A stretch of DNA of 64,000 bases from Zopfochytrium polystomum (Eukaryota; Chytridiomycota; Chytridiomycetes; Chytridiales; Chytridiaceae). This document shows, piece after piece, positions 10,839-22,366 of the stretch. Position 1 is the first letter of the stretch; every line of letters begins with the position of its first letter. The position numbers were made by a program, and so were the translations under genes. The stretch is taken from positions 248,001 to 312,000 of the forward strand of contig JAIVFJ010000048.1 of the NCBI GenBank assembly GCA_025765615.1. The letters run 5' to 3'. A model generated the notes under the pieces. That model was not told the origin of the DNA. It was given only the letters and a program-made list of their open reading frames with translations, and made no database searches.

Positions 10839-13707
10839 ATCCTACCCGACAGCCCGCAAGGAACGTGGTGGTATTTATGCTGTCTTGGCTCTCCCTCAAT
10901 CTCCATCTTTGCTCAACCTCCGTTCCTTGAATCCCCCCATTCCCCCTCCCCACCCCAAGCCCCGTCGGCACAATCACCCCACGCCCCTGCCCGCCACTCA
11001 GCAGCTGCCCTGCCGGGTCCACTGTGCCAGTCTCCTACGGCGGCATGATCGCGTGCCTCGTCATCGACGTCGCCCTCGCCGCCGCGCTCATCCTCCCGCG
11101 CGCTCTCCTCGGAACCGCGTCGCAAAAACCCCCCGGTGGCGCCGCACAACGCGTCATGGCGTGGCTGCGCGGCCGGCGCGCGCGCGCAAACGCTGCCGCG
11201 AGGACGGTGCCCGAGGACGAGGAGGCGCTGCGCGCCGCGGCGGTGGCCGAGGAAAAGGGCGGCGGCGGGGAGGCGGACGGCGGCGGCGGCAAGGGCCGGC
11301 AGCGGAAGGCGGGCACGAGAGCGCGCCGCGGCAGCCAGATGCCCGGCGGAGTTCTCGGCGTGACGGACGCCGAGCGGATCCGGGCCGCGGCGGAGGGCGG
11401 CGGCGGCGGCGGCGCTGGCGGGCGCCGGCTGCTGCAGGTCCGCGAGGGGGAGGTTGGCGGCGACGGCGACGATGACGACGGCGAGGCGGAGAGCCCGACG
11501 GTGGTGGTCGCCGGGGCGCGCATGCCGCTGTCGCGGCTCGAGAAGCGGCTGTTCCGGCGGCCGCAGTGGGCGTTTCTGAGCGGCGGCGGCGGCGGCGGGG
11601 ACGGCTTGGGTCGCAAGGCGTCGAAGGGGGCGTCGGCGGCGGCGGCGTTGGCGGCGTCGCCGACGCAGCCAGAGGCGCCGCTGCCACACGGAGAAGGCGG
11701 CGCGCCGTCCGAGCTGGCGGATTTCGTCGCGTACTTTACAAAGGCGCTGAACGGGCGGACGGACGTTGGGATGGAGTTTCGGTTCGAAGGGCTGGGGCTC
11801 TCGCTGCCCGGGGGCAAGTCCGTGCTGGCGGGCGTAACGGGAGAGATCAAGAGCCGCAGGCTGACGGTAATTTGTTGGAGCTCCGAACAGGCCGTTTTGA
11901 GTGGGCTCGTTCTTTTGGGGAAAGGCTACGCTAACATCGAATTTTACGCTTTGCTGGAGAAAAGGCCATCATGGGACCGTCTGGAGCAGGCAGTAGGCTC
12001 AGTGGTCTTTTTCGTTGAGGAGACATGAGGGGGGAGCGCAGGTAATAGACCAGCAGAACACCGAGACTCACTTCGACCACTCTTCCAACCAGAAACAACG
12101 TTCATGAACGTCCTCATGGGCAAGGTCAACCGCACAAGCGGAACACTCAAAATCAACGGCCATCCGGCCGAGATGAGAAAGTACAAAGAGGTTATGACAA
12201 CTCTCCCCTCCCCCCCGCCCATTCCTTCCAAAAGCGAGATGTGTCATCTACCACATAAGGTCCCCTCTCTCAGCTAACGCCTTGCGTTTCCGCCTCTCTC
12301 CCAAAAAAAAAAAAAAAAAAAAAAAAAATTCTTCCCTCTCTTTCACATGAACCGGAATGTTGCCATTTTTTGTTAGATCATCGGCTACGTCCCGCAGGAG
12401 GACATCATGCTGCGGGAGCTTACTGTCCGCGAGATCATTTCGCACAGCGCGAGAATCCGTCTGCCAAGGTCTTGGACGGCGGCGGAGATTGAGGACTATG
12501 TGGATGCCGTGCTGAATGTTCTCAAGTAAGTTTTCGTAGTTCAGCGATCCAGGAGAAGATTCAAGAAAAGATTATAAAACTTTATTTTTTTTTATTTGTT
12601 TGGTCTTTAACGATTCTTCCCCAACAGCTTGGTTCATGTTCAAGACAACCTTATTGGAGACGAGACGACGCGGGGAGTGTCTGGAGGTCAGAGGAAGAGG
12701 GTCAACATTGGGATGGAGCTTGCAGCAGGTTTTTTGTTTTCCTTTTACTGCAAATCCCGCCTTCACGAAAGTGGGGCGGTGTGTGTGCAGCGACTAAAGC
12801 GCGTTATCCAGTTCCGTTGGCGCTTTTTCTCGACGAGCCAACCAGCGGGTAAAAATCTGCTTTCGCGTTCGTCGGTCCCACATTCAAAGCGGCGAATGGG
12901 AAAGGCCCGTTTCCATCCCCTTTTTGTTATCATCTCGCATAAACTCTCACCCTTTACTTCCCCCGCCCAACTCCGCCCCCAGGCTCGACTCAACAGCGGC
13001 CCTCAAAGTCGCCGAAATCCTCAAGCAGATCGCGGCGACGGGGCTGACCGTCGTGTCGGTGATCCACCAGCCGCGGTACGAGATCTTTCAGCAGTTTGAC
13101 GACATTTTGATGATCGCCCCCGGTGGCGAGACCGCGTACCTCGGCCCGACTGCCTACGTCATCGAGTACTTTGAAAAGCTTGGGTTTTACGTAAGCCCTG
13201 AGTGGTGGGGTGGGGTGGAACGAGTCAGAGTGGCGGGGTGAGACGCTGCTATAGCGGGGGACGGTTACTGATTGCACATTTTATTTCTCCTTCATTTTTT
13301 GCTCTTTGCCGTAAAAAACCTCTCCCTCCTCCTGCAGTTCGACCCGCGCGCCAACCCGGCGGACATCCTGATGGACATTCTCTCGGACAAGGGCGTGAAC
13401 CTGTCGCGCCACTACACGCCGTCGGACCTGATCGCGCACTGGGCGTCGACGGGCAAGGCGTGGGTCGCGTCGGTGACGACGACGGGGGGCGGCACCGGCC
13501 CCGTCGCGGACGCGGCGGCGGCGGCCGACGAGGTGTCGACGACGCCCGAGGACCTCGTGCGCATCGCGGCGGGCCGCGGCGCGAGCTTTGTGCGGCAGGC
13601 CGTGCTGTGTCATAACCGCTACATGGTGCAGCAGTACCGCCGGAGCGTCGCGCTGGGCTTGGAAATCGGCGTCGCGAGCTTGGCGGGCGGGCTGGTGAGC
13701 GGGGGTT

Positions 13708-13748
<41 letters not shown>

Positions 13749-14837
13749 AAAACGGGCCGCGACGGCTTTACTGAACCAACGGTCCCACCCACACACACGC
13801 ACACGCACAAGATGGGGATTGCAATTGCCGACGTCAACGGCGAGCTGTACAAGGGCATCTTGGTGTCTCCGTACGAGCTGATATCGGCCTCCACGCTGGA
13901 GTGGCTCGTGCCTCAGATTGGTTTGTGTCGTCCACAAAGAAAAAAGAAGAATCCCGCTGGACACCTGTTCTAACTCGAAAAAATGATGGCAGGACTTCTT
14001 GTGGGCATTGCCTGCGGCCTTGCGGGCGCGCCAGCAGGTGTCAAAGTGTTTGGCGAGGAGCGCTCTGTGTACTGGAGAGAGGCGGCGTCGGGGTATGCAA
14101 ATGGGGCAGCAAAAATTTCCTCCCTCGTACTCGCCCGACCACCCATTTACAACGTTAAAAAAAAAATTTAAAAAAAACAAAAAAACAACCAAAGCCACAA
14201 CAAGCTCGCGTACTACCTCGGCAAGACCGTTTCGACGACGTACCGGTTCGTGATAACGGCACTGCACTTTGCGGCCATCTTTGTGTGGCTCGCGACGCCC
14301 GCGTCGTCGTTCGGGTTCCTGTTTGTGCAGATCCTCCTGCTGTTCTACTGCGTGTACGGCCTGTCGGCAATCGTGAGCATGCTTGTGCGGAGAGAGGACG
14401 CCGCGCTGCTGGCCGTGGTCACGTGCCTGTTCGCCGCCGTGTTTTGCGGATACGGTGGGTAGGAACGGGAGGAGTCGCGTCTTTTTGGTTTGAAGTCAGA
14501 GCATTCCCTCGTTTTGGTTTTTCCCTCGCGTACTCACACTCGTCCCCCTCGTGTCTGCCCACACAAAAACAAAGGCCCGACGATCAAGAACGCGCGCAGC
14601 TGGGGGCTCGAGTTTGTGTGGGTGCTGTCTTTCAACCGGTGGTCGACGGAAGCCATGTTTTCGCAGGAGCTGTCGGTGTACGACGGCGTGTACAACACGT
14701 CCATGACGGCGGACCACTACGGGTACACGCTCGGGCACGAGGGGCTGAACTTTGCGTTCATGCTGCTGCTGGGGAACGTGTTCCGGTTCGCCGCGTTTTG
14801 GTGCATGGTGCTGCTGCACCGGGACAAGCAGAAGTGA
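10122..14837 (+). CDS. ABCG-type half-size ABC transporter, 14 exons
   Basis: Exons: 10122-10358, 10584-10657, 10960-11866, 11965-11992, 12093-12190, 12377-12525, 12628-12728, 12812-12848, 12983-13190, 13338-13694, 13812-13920, 13993-14092, 14195-14454 and 14575-14837. All phases close, giving about 975 residues. Order: short Cys-rich non-cytosolic region (CPHGRYCP, CPPLSSCPAGS), a membrane helix near VIDVALAAALIL, a long low-complexity linker, one nucleotide-binding domain (Walker A GPSGAGKTT, VPQED, signature VSGGQRKR, Walker B ALFLDEPTSGLDS, switch VIHQP), then an ABC2-type membrane domain ending FRFAAFWCMVLLHRDKQK. NBD-before-TMD order and a Cys-rich N-terminus match the fungal Adp1 / plant ABCG24-28 type. 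Walker A is split over a 28-nt exon, and intron 2 appears to use a GC donor (gcaagt). Substrate unknown. Confidence 0.88.
10790..10833. repeat. (CA)n microsatellite in ABCG intron 2
   Basis: A CA run of about 44 bp inside the second intron of the ABC transporter gene. Confidence 0.95.
13712..13747 (+). repeat. T36 homopolymer in an ABCG intron
   Basis: Thirty-six T, starting 17 nt after the donor of the intron between exons 10 and 11. It lies close to the donor, not the acceptor, so it is not acting as an ordinary polypyrimidine tract. Confidence 0.9.
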
Positions 14838-15292
14838 AGAAGGAGAGGTGGTGGGAGGGGGGGTTAACAACGACTTTTTGTGATTGGGGATGAGAGGAGG
14901 CGGGTTTGCTGTCTTTCCGTCTCCTCTGAAGAGCTCGTGGCAATACGCTCTGTGAGAAAGTTGAGCTTTTCTCTGGTTGTCCCCCCGATCCGCGCTGCAT
15001 ATTAATACAAAAATGCTTTTGAAGCATATTTCCAGGGTTTTCCAATGAATATTTTTTTCGAGACTGGGGGGCAGGCCCCCGTGAAACCAGCCATCTTGAC
15101 ACTCGCTTGAGCGATGGACAAGAGACGTCCCAGTAAGAAACCTCCCAGCGTGTTGCTTTTGGCAGACAGACGGGCCTTCTTTTTATTCTCACAAAAGACC
15201 CCAAACAGGATTCATTCTTTTTTAGGTGCATTTATACACGATTAAAAAAAAAGGAACAAAACACGCGCGCAAGCATCCAACCCCTAGCAATA
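14838..15292. other. Short convergent intergenic region
   Basis: It separates the stop codons of the convergent ABCG and ARP6 genes. It probably holds both 3' UTRs; an A-rich run near 15,243 and 'attaataca' near 15,001 are the only notable points. No gene seen. Confidence 0.5.
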
Positions 15293-17524
15293 CTACAACT
15301 GAAATCGGTCCTGTCCATGCTCCATGTACCACGCCCTCGACATCGCTTGGGCTTTAAACTGGTCGGGGCACGACGCACCCCACATGGCGCCGCATTGCCA
15401 AACGTGGCGCACAGGGCTGTGGTATCGGAGAGACGGGTTGTTGTGGGGGGGGAATGTTTTGAGAGTGAGGGAAAACGTTTTGATCAACACTTTTGAATAT
15501 TTGATTCTGTTCCAAAAAAAAAAAAAAAAGGTTTCTACAAACTTTGCTGGCGTGTGAATCTGGAGAACAAGGTCCATCGAGACGAGGGGGCGGAGTTCGG
15601 AGTAACTGAGTGCGGTGAAAAAAAAAACCATAAAATTAAATAAAATGGTGAGCTGATTGGGCTGCGATTGCACAAAACAAAAATGAAAGTAAGAAGGAAG
15701 AGAAAAACGCACAGTCGATGTGGGAACCCTGGTAAGCACGCATTACCACCGACAATCAGGATGTTTGCAAACAACGGGCCTTGCAGTTCTGATTCAAGTA
15801 AAACGGGAGAATTGAGAAACGATTGTTGTGGGGAATGGCTCACCTTGATGGCAGCAAGAGACAGACTCAAAAACAGCTTCGGCTAGACCAGCTTGATCAA
15901 TCCCTGATATTAATTGAAGCGCGTAGCGGCGTAAGCGGAATAAAAGCGTTCTTTGACGAACCAATATCTGACGGGTGAAACACCAGCTCGGGAACCATAA
16001 ATCTTTCTCTGTTCAGAGTAATTGTCTTTGAGGAGTAAGCAGCGGTGCCGAGGATGGAAGGTAATCATGATAAACCTGGTCTGTATCTGTGAGCATCGTG
16101 TCTTGGGTCTGTTTGTTTGTTGTTTCGGGGGGATGGCGACATCAGTAGGACAGTATGAAACGAACCATCTGCTCACCCTGACAAAGCCTTTCATCACTCT
16201 CTGGAAGTCGGGGAGTACGTACTCAACAGCAGTCGCACCCTTCCTGTTAGGGCAAAAGAGCGGATCACAAAGTTATTTGGGAAAGTGGTATGAAAGGCCC
16301 ACTGGTATCCAACCTTGCAAGTTTCATGTCCACATCGAAATCCCTTGAGACAAAGCAGCATTGCTCCTTCATATCGTTGACGATGGCTGTTTTGTCCATC
16401 ATGTTGAAGTGGCTTTACGCCGCTTAATAAGTCAACTCATGAGAGCAGCAGCCAGAACATACCGATACGAGACAATCTCCTTCAAGTGGTTCGTAAGAAG
16501 CTTTCCGCCCACGTTGATTCTTTTAATGGAGGGATGGCAACGGAGCGATTAGGAAGAGGGAAAAAAGTGAAGAGAAAAGGTCCATAAACAGTCTTTTGAA
16601 GTTCACCTGCGAATCGCACCTTCGATGGGCCGACCTCGTAAGAGCGGAATCACATGCGTAAAAGAGAACCCCGAGTCTATCACGAGAAGGCAGTCCTGTC
16701 GCGGCGACACAAACTCGCTGTGCCACGCGCAGAGCTCCGCACCTGGCGCCAAAATGAGGTGTTCAGGGATTTTTTTGGCACAAAGTTTTAGCATCCAAAA
16801 CAGCGTGGTTGCTGCTAACCGGTCGCTCGAAGGCACGACTGGAACCCGTACTCTTCAAAGACGACCTCGTCGTACTGTCGCGCAAGGAGAGGAAAGTTGA
16901 AAGGCGGCTGGGTGAGGATGAGGTCGGTCCCGCTTGGGTCCACCTGGAAACGAAAGCGAAAATGTCATGGCCCCGCCCGTTCAGAAAAACAGGCGACACT
17001 CACGTTGAGCACGTCCTGTGAAAACAAGCGATCCAAAACCTGCCGCTGGGTCTCCCAGTCCGTCAAATATCCCTTGTCCCGGCAAATGAGAGAGAGAGAT
17101 CGTTTTCAGCCATCGCGACCAAACCCGACAGCTCTCCTACCCGTTCAAACGGCCGCTTGTACACCATCCCGCTCAAGTTGGTCTTGGCCGCGATCTCGTC
17201 CGCAACAAGCACTCCACCGGCGGCGGCGGCGGTAGCACGCTTGGGCCGCGCCGTGCAGTTTGGAAAGCATCGGTACCTCGCCTCGATTGCCCGGTCCGTC
17301 CGCGCCGCGGCTGCTGCCAACGCCGCTGCCGCGGGATCAAAGGGGGGGACGGCGGCCGCTGCGGCGGCCGGGGCCTCTGCAGATCCCAGCTGCGGCGGTG
17401 GTGGTGGCTGCTGCTGCTGCTGCAGGATCAGCGATGGGTCGAAGGGTCGAAAGTCTGGATGGGTGTAGCCAGCCTTGACCGAGTGACCGCCGAGATCAAC
17501 GACAAGCAAGGGCGAGGAAGACAT
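15293..17524 (-). CDS. ARP6: Actin-related protein Arp6 (SWR1 complex subunit)
   Basis: Thirteen exons on the minus strand: 17524-17141, 17072-17004, 16943-16820, 16742-16607, 16519-16463, 16412-16314, 16243-16177, 16086-16076, 16008-15962, 15903-15844, 15779-15713, 15605-15543 and 15416-15293. All phases close, giving about 435 residues, normal for Arp6. Arp6 marks: LLVVDLGGHSVKAGY near the start, CFPNCTARPKRAT, LILTQPPFNFP, LLVIDSGFSFTHVIP, RRINVGGKLLTN, MVPELVFHPSDIG and ILIVGGNACLPGF. Arp6 is a nuclear core subunit of the SWR1 remodeller that deposits histone H2A.Z. The nucleotide-binding loop after the first strand is altered (GGHS), as Arp6 does not need ATPase activity. A Gln/Pro/Ala-rich insert follows DPSLIL. 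Exon 8 is only 11 nt, so automated annotation will probably break here. Confidence 0.92.
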
Positions 17525-18008
17525 CTGTCCGTCCGACTTGACTTGCTGTTTTCTGACAAGTTCGCTTCCCCCCTTTGAATAATACATACCGAATGTACCT
17601 CAGTCGTTGCAGAGATTATTATTATTCACAACTGCCACTCTCCACAAGCGGCGGTAAGACGGGATATACATGTATACTGTTGGGGGTTTTTATTTTTTTT
17701 TTTCTTTCCCCCCCTCCCCCCTTCTTTCCCCGAGATACCCGAAATACGACTGAGAACAAACTGTTCGGAAAGGGAAAAAAAAGTACGTACAAGTGAGAAG
17801 TAACTTCAGAAACAGAAGAAAGAGATAACAGCGATTTCGTCTAGACATGGCAAAATAGAAGCATGGGGGAATCTACAAGAAGGAGAAAGTACAAGTGGGG
17901 TGCGCATACAAGAAACACCACACCACACCCAAAGGGGGGAGGGGGGGAAGGGGATAGTAATGATATCGACAAAGAACCACAATCATAGTAATACCAGCAG
18001 CCACACAG

Positions 18009-18084
<76 letters not shown>

Positions 18085-18241
18085 CCACACACGCGCGCGA
18101 CGCGCCCACAGAATCGAATACGCCATGCCCGCATCTTCTCACGGGAACAGCTGGGAGCCTTAAAGCGGGTAGTAACCCCCACCCGCCCGCCCGCCCCCGG
18201 GCCATACCAACCCGCATGCCTTCGAGCTAGCAATCAACGGC
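17525..18241. other. Intergenic with CA microsatellite
   Basis: Lies upstream of ARP6 and downstream of the large Q-rich gene, both minus strand. It contains the CA run at 18009-18080 and homopolymer-rich patches near 17,690-17,720. No gene seen. Confidence 0.5.
18009..18080. repeat. (CA)n microsatellite
   Basis: About 72 bp of CA repeat interrupted once by 'cat', in the ARP6 upstream region. Confidence 0.95.
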
Positions 18242-21200
18242 TTACCACTCCACCGGCGACCAAATGGACGGCGCGCGAACCGCCGTCGGTTTCGCCTGCG
18301 GCGGAGTGTTCGCAGCAGCATTGCTGCCGCCGCCGCCGACTCCTCGCGAGAAGGAGGAGTGTTGCCGCTTTTGTTGCTTTTGCTGCTTTCGCTGCTGCTG
18401 CTGCTGCTGCTGGTGATGATGTTGATGTTGATATTGATGCGGCGGTTGCAGCTTCTGGTGCGGCCGCTGTTGGTGGTCTTTCGCCTGAGGCTGTTGCTGA
18501 TGCTTATCCTCCTCCTCCTGCTCCTCCTCTTTCTGCTGGTGATGATGTTGCTGCTTCTGCTTATGGACCTGCGTTTGGTGCTGCTGCTGCTGCTTCGGAG
18601 GTTGCTGTTGGGGTGTCAGGTGAAGCGCCTTTGACGGCTTCGGCGTTTGCTGCGGCTGCGCATGTTGATCAGTTTGTGGCTGCTTCTGTTTCTTCTGCTG
18701 CTGCTGTTGCTGCTGCTTCTCCGGGTTTGCTAGTCGCTGCTGCTGCTGCTTCTGCGGTTGCGGCGTCTCAAGAGCCTTCTTTTGCTGCGGTTTCTCCACA
18801 ATGGCGCCGTTATTGCCGCTGCCACCGCTGCTGCCGCCGCCGTTCCTGCTACTGCTGCCGCTTCTGCTACCACCGCTAGCACTGCTATTCCGGACGGCAC
18901 TGCTACCCCTGACGGCACTGCTGCCGCTGCCGGCACTGCTGCCATCATCAGTGTCTCGGCGGCCGCCGCCGGCGACTTCTTCTCCCGCGCTACTGGCGCG
19001 GCCCGAAATATTCTGCGGGGGCGACGGCGGCTTGGCAAGTGCAAACTTCTTCTTGCGGAGGGGTCGTGATTGATTTGGAACGACCGGAGCCGGAGTGAGG
19101 GAGGACGGAGCCTGCGGTGGCAGGGGTGGGAGGGGAAGCGGGCGGACAGCTGGTCGCGCTGATGGCCGGCGCATCTCCAACTGCGCCGGCCGCGGTGGAG
19201 GCCGCAGCGGTGCCGGTGGCGGTGGCGGCGGTGGTGCGGCTGGTGGTGGGGTCATCGCAGGCGGCGGCGGTGGGGGCGGCGGCGGCGGCGGCGCGAAGGC
19301 CGGCGGCTCCATGTCCTGGTGGTGGTGCGGATGCGGACGCGGCGGTGGCGGAGATTCATTGAACAGCTCGTCCAGCAGTCCGCCCATCTGCTCTTCCAGC
19401 TCGCGAATGAGCTTGCTGCGCAGGTGCTTCGGGACGCCAAACGCGACGCTGCCCTTTTCGTTCGTGTTCACGCACCGTTTGAGGTTGTGCCGCACGCGGA
19501 ACTCCCTCGCGAGCCGTCTGGCGGGCTCGGTCAGTTTGACGACGGTTGTGAAAAACGGCCATCGGGTTCGAACAACGTCCGTCCAGGCCTTGAGTTTCTT
19601 GGAGGCGGTGGGATCACTCGCTTCCTCTGCGCGCCTCTTCTGCAGACGGAGGCGGTTGCGGCGGCGCCGCCGAAGGGTCTCGGAGGCGTTGCTGGTGCCG
19701 TCGTCGTCGGAGGACGACGCGGTCTTGTCGCAGTAATCCATGTCCGCTTCGCGATCGTCTTGCGTCAAGATCATTGGAAACTCGTCCTCGTCAGCTTCAA
19801 TGTGATGCTCGTTAGAGTCGGAATCCGACGAGCCCGAACTGGACCACTCGGACTCGGCTTCGCTCACGGCATCTCTAATGTCGTCATCTGTCGATTTATC
19901 GGTCAATTTATTGTTTGGTTCGAGAATTACTTCGATGCCACCATTGCCAGCGTGCGCACTATGCGCATCGGAATCGTCGTCACTGTGGTTTGCAGCGGGG
20001 CTTGGGGTGTCCCGGTACTCGGCATCTAATGCCGCACCAAGAAACTTCTTAATGTCTGAAAGAAAGTCGTGCCGGAGAGTAGCCGGAATTTCCGAGCTCA
20101 CGACGGCCGTGCTCGAGCTGGGGCCACCGATATGGGCCTCGTGCTCGCGATACTGACGTATCCAGGTCAACAACTGGCTGTCCAGGGAGGGATACCGGCC
20201 CAACGCAAAGGCGGGCCATTTGTGCCACACAATCTCGAACCAGCGGAGATCTTCCTCTGTTGGACCTTCGGTCGCTGCCACGTCGGAGCTCCCGTCTTTC
20301 GCGGTACGCCGGCTCAAGCGCGTGGCTCGTCGATCGCACGTCGTCCGGGCCTTCTTGGGGGGACTTTCGTCGGCGGCGCCATCGGCGTGCGACGCCATTT
20401 GTCGCTTTTTGCTGCTGCTGTCAGCTTCATTCCGTGCGCCTCCTCTCGCCTCACCACCTACGCCGGAGCCTTGCGTGGCGGCGGCTTGTTCCCCGAATTC
20501 GGCGCCATACTCGGGGCGGGCTGATCGGCGGGGTGGTTCCTCAGCGCGATGCCCTCCCGGCCGTGGTGTCAGTTCTGCCATTGATGTCGCTTGCACTCCC
20601 GCTTCACGCATTGAGGAAGAGGTTGGCGAGTGGGCGTCTTGGGCCGCGTTATTTCGGGAACAAGGCTGAGCCTGTGCAGTGTGGGCAGCTTCATCCTGAT
20701 GTGCGGCATCGGGTTGTAGCTCCATTTCGTTCACTTCGTTCTGCGGTTTGGTAGCGGGAGATAGCGAGGACGCGGTGGCGTGCTTCGAGGCGGAGTTTGA
20801 TGACGTCTTGGGCAACGCCACCGCCGCCGCCTTGGGCGGTGGCGCGCTTTGCGAGGGCGCGGTGGACGACCTAGTGACCTGCGACGGGGTCGGTCGCCGC
20901 CGGAACCTCACGGTGATGTTTCCGTCAGGCCCGGCCACGACGAACGGTTTCAACCCAAGGGCCTCCCCGGCGACCTCCGCATCGCGCGTGAGTTTCAATC
21001 CGCCGCCCTTGTTGACCGGAGCCGGTGGTAGAGTCGTTGACGGTCGCGGCTTGGTGGAAGCGCGGCCGGGCCGGTGCGCGCTTGAGGCCCTCTCTTTGCC
21101 CTTGTACCGACACGGTCCATCGGCGCCGTCAGCGATTACCGCGTGCGCAGCGGAGAGACCAGCCGTCAAGCCGTCGTCGGCGGCCATTGAGTTTCCTGCC

Positions 21201-21808
21201 GCGATCGGATCTGGAGAGGTTGCCGGCGTCCAAGCAGTCCCCTCGTGCGTACGCGTCTCCGTCGGCGCATCCGCCTCGTTCGCCGTCGTGACCGCCCGCA
21301 TCCCACGTATAGACGGCGAAGGCAGCCGCTGCTGCTCCTGCTGCTGCTGCTGGGGCTGGTGGCGGTGGTGGTCGTCCCTCGCGCGGCCAAGCTGCCCTCG
21401 TGCGTCCCCAACCTCTCCCTCCGCATCCCCCGCGACCCCGACACCGGCCCCGCCCCCCTCCAAATCCAGCTGCCTTGCGAATCTTGACATCGTAGCGCCC
21501 GTATCCGCCAGCCACGCCGCCAGGTCCCTAATCCTTGCCCTCCACCCCGCGACCTCGTCTCGCAAGCCCGCGTTCTCCGTCCCCAGGGCGTCCTTCTCGA
21601 CGCGGTGCCGCTCCGCCTCCCGCAGCCTCTTGACGTTCGCCTGCGCAAGGACTAGCGCCGACTGGTGGAAGAATCGGTCCACAAAGTCTACCGTGGTCAT
21701 GGTGTGCTCTGTCGTCTGCGTCGTCTTGAGGGTCACGCAGCCCGCCCCTGCGCCGTGCACGGCGTCCCCGTTCGTGGCGCCGCCGTCGGCAACCAAGCAG
21801 CCCGCCAT
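18242..21808 (-). CDS. Large low-complexity protein with prion-like Q/H-rich tail, unknown function
   Basis: Single open frame of 1,188 codons. Residues 50-115 form a probable coiled coil (LVLAQANVKRLREAERHRVEKD). Two short tryptophan-containing segments resemble each other, WFEIVWHKWPAFALGRYP and WTDVVRTRWPFF, and may be copies of one small fold separated by a long acidic Ser/Asp-rich stretch. A proline-rich region is followed by a C-terminal 250 residues dominated by Gln, His and Lys, typical of prion-like or phase-separating nuclear proteins. The terminal TAA lies inside 'gtggtaagcc', a good donor sequence, so the gene may splice onward and the true C-terminus may differ. I recognise no catalytic domain. 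Confidence 0.65.
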   Translation of the reverse strand: MAGCLVADGGATNGDAVHGAGAGCVTLKTTQTTEHTMTTVDFVDRFFHQSALVLAQANVKRLREAERHRVEKDALGTENAGLRDEVAGWRARIRDLAAWLADTGATMSRFARQLDLEGGGAGVGVAGDAEGEVGDARGQLGRARDDHHRHQPQQQQQEQQRLPSPSIRGMRAVTTANEADAPTETRTHEGTAWTPATSPDPIAAGNSMAADDGLTAGLSAAHAVIADGADGPCRYKGKERASSAHRPGRASTKPRPSTTLPPAPVNKGGGLKLTRDAEVAGEALGLKPFVVAGPDGNITVRFRRRPTPSQVTRSSTAPSQSAPPPKAAAVALPKTSSNSASKHATASSLSPATKPQNEVNEMELQPDAAHQDEAAHTAQAQPCSRNNAAQDAHSPTSSSMREAGVQATSMAELTPRPGGHRAEEPPRRSARPEYGAEFGEQAAATQGSGVGGEARGGARNEADSSSKKRQMASHADGAADESPPKKARTTCDRRATRLSRRTAKDGSSDVAATEGPTEEDLRWFEIVWHKWPAFALGRYPSLDSQLLTWIRQYREHEAHIGGPSSSTAVVSSEIPATLRHDFLSDIKKFLGAALDAEYRDTPSPAANHSDDDSDAHSAHAGNGGIEVILEPNNKLTDKSTDDDIRDAVSEAESEWSSSGSSDSDSNEHHIEADEDEFPMILTQDDREADMDYCDKTASSSDDDGTSNASETLRRRRRNRLRLQKRRAEEASDPTASKKLKAWTDVVRTRWPFFTTVVKLTEPARRLAREFRVRHNLKRCVNTNEKGSVAFGVPKHLRSKLIRELEEQMGGLLDELFNESPPPPRPHPHHHQDMEPPAFAPPPPPPPPPPPAMTPPPAAPPPPPPPAPLRPPPRPAQLEMRRPSARPAVRPLPLPPLPPQAPSSLTPAPVVPNQSRPLRKKKFALAKPPSPPQNISGRASSAGEEVAGGGRRDTDDGSSAGSGSSAVRGSSAVRNSSASGGSRSGSSSRNGGGSSGGSGNNGAIVEKPQQKKALETPQPQKQQQQRLANPEKQQQQQQQKKQKQPQTDQHAQPQQTPKPSKALHLTPQQQPPKQQQQHQTQVHKQKQQHHHQQKEEEQEEEDKHQQQPQAKDHQQRPHQKLQPPHQYQHQHHHQQQQQQQRKQQKQQKRQHSSFSRGVGGGGSNAAANTPPQAKPTAVRAPSIWSPVEW

Positions 21809-22366
21809 GGGGAAATAATTGCGAGACGAAGGGGAGACAAGTAGCGTCGCGGCGCGGTGGGAGAAGACATGTATGTAATGCGAGACCTTCTAGTGCGTAG
21901 CTGCTATTGGAAGCGCGTTGTGGATGCACAGGGGGAAACCTAACTAACGCCGAAGGGAGAACAAGAATATTCAAAAGCGATGAAGGGGAAGACACCAGGA
22001 AACGAACGATAAAGCAGCAGCAACCCGCCTGAGTGATTGAGTGAGGATGCAAGGAGAGGTAGCGGGGGCGGAAGTTGGAAACACGAAGCAAACAAGCAAA
22101 CAGAGGAAAAGGTGTTGGGAACGGCGCTAGTCCAAACAACGATGACAACAACCACACCCACAGATGCCCCCCCTTAAATCATCCCACCGGCTCCACATGA
22201 AGAGAAGAACAAAGGAAACGAGAGGGCCAAACGAGGAGCGACAACAACATGGCATAGAAGAACGAAAAAAAAAAAGAAAAAAAAAAAAAAAAGAAAAAAG
22301 GGAAGAGAAATAGAAAGCCAAAGAGATGGAGGTAGAGTTATCCCCCCCCCATTTTCACGACACACT
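21809..22366. other. Intergenic, no gene seen
   Basis: Between two minus-strand genes: the 5' region of the Q-rich gene and the 3' end of the arrestin-like gene. An A-rich tract lies at 22266-22297. ORFs here are short, low-complexity and not supported. Confidence 0.5.

Noticed and set aside
20748..21818. 356-codon plus-strand ORF opposite the Q-rich gene
   Set aside because: Antisense of a continuous 1,188-codon frame; no motif, no splice logic.
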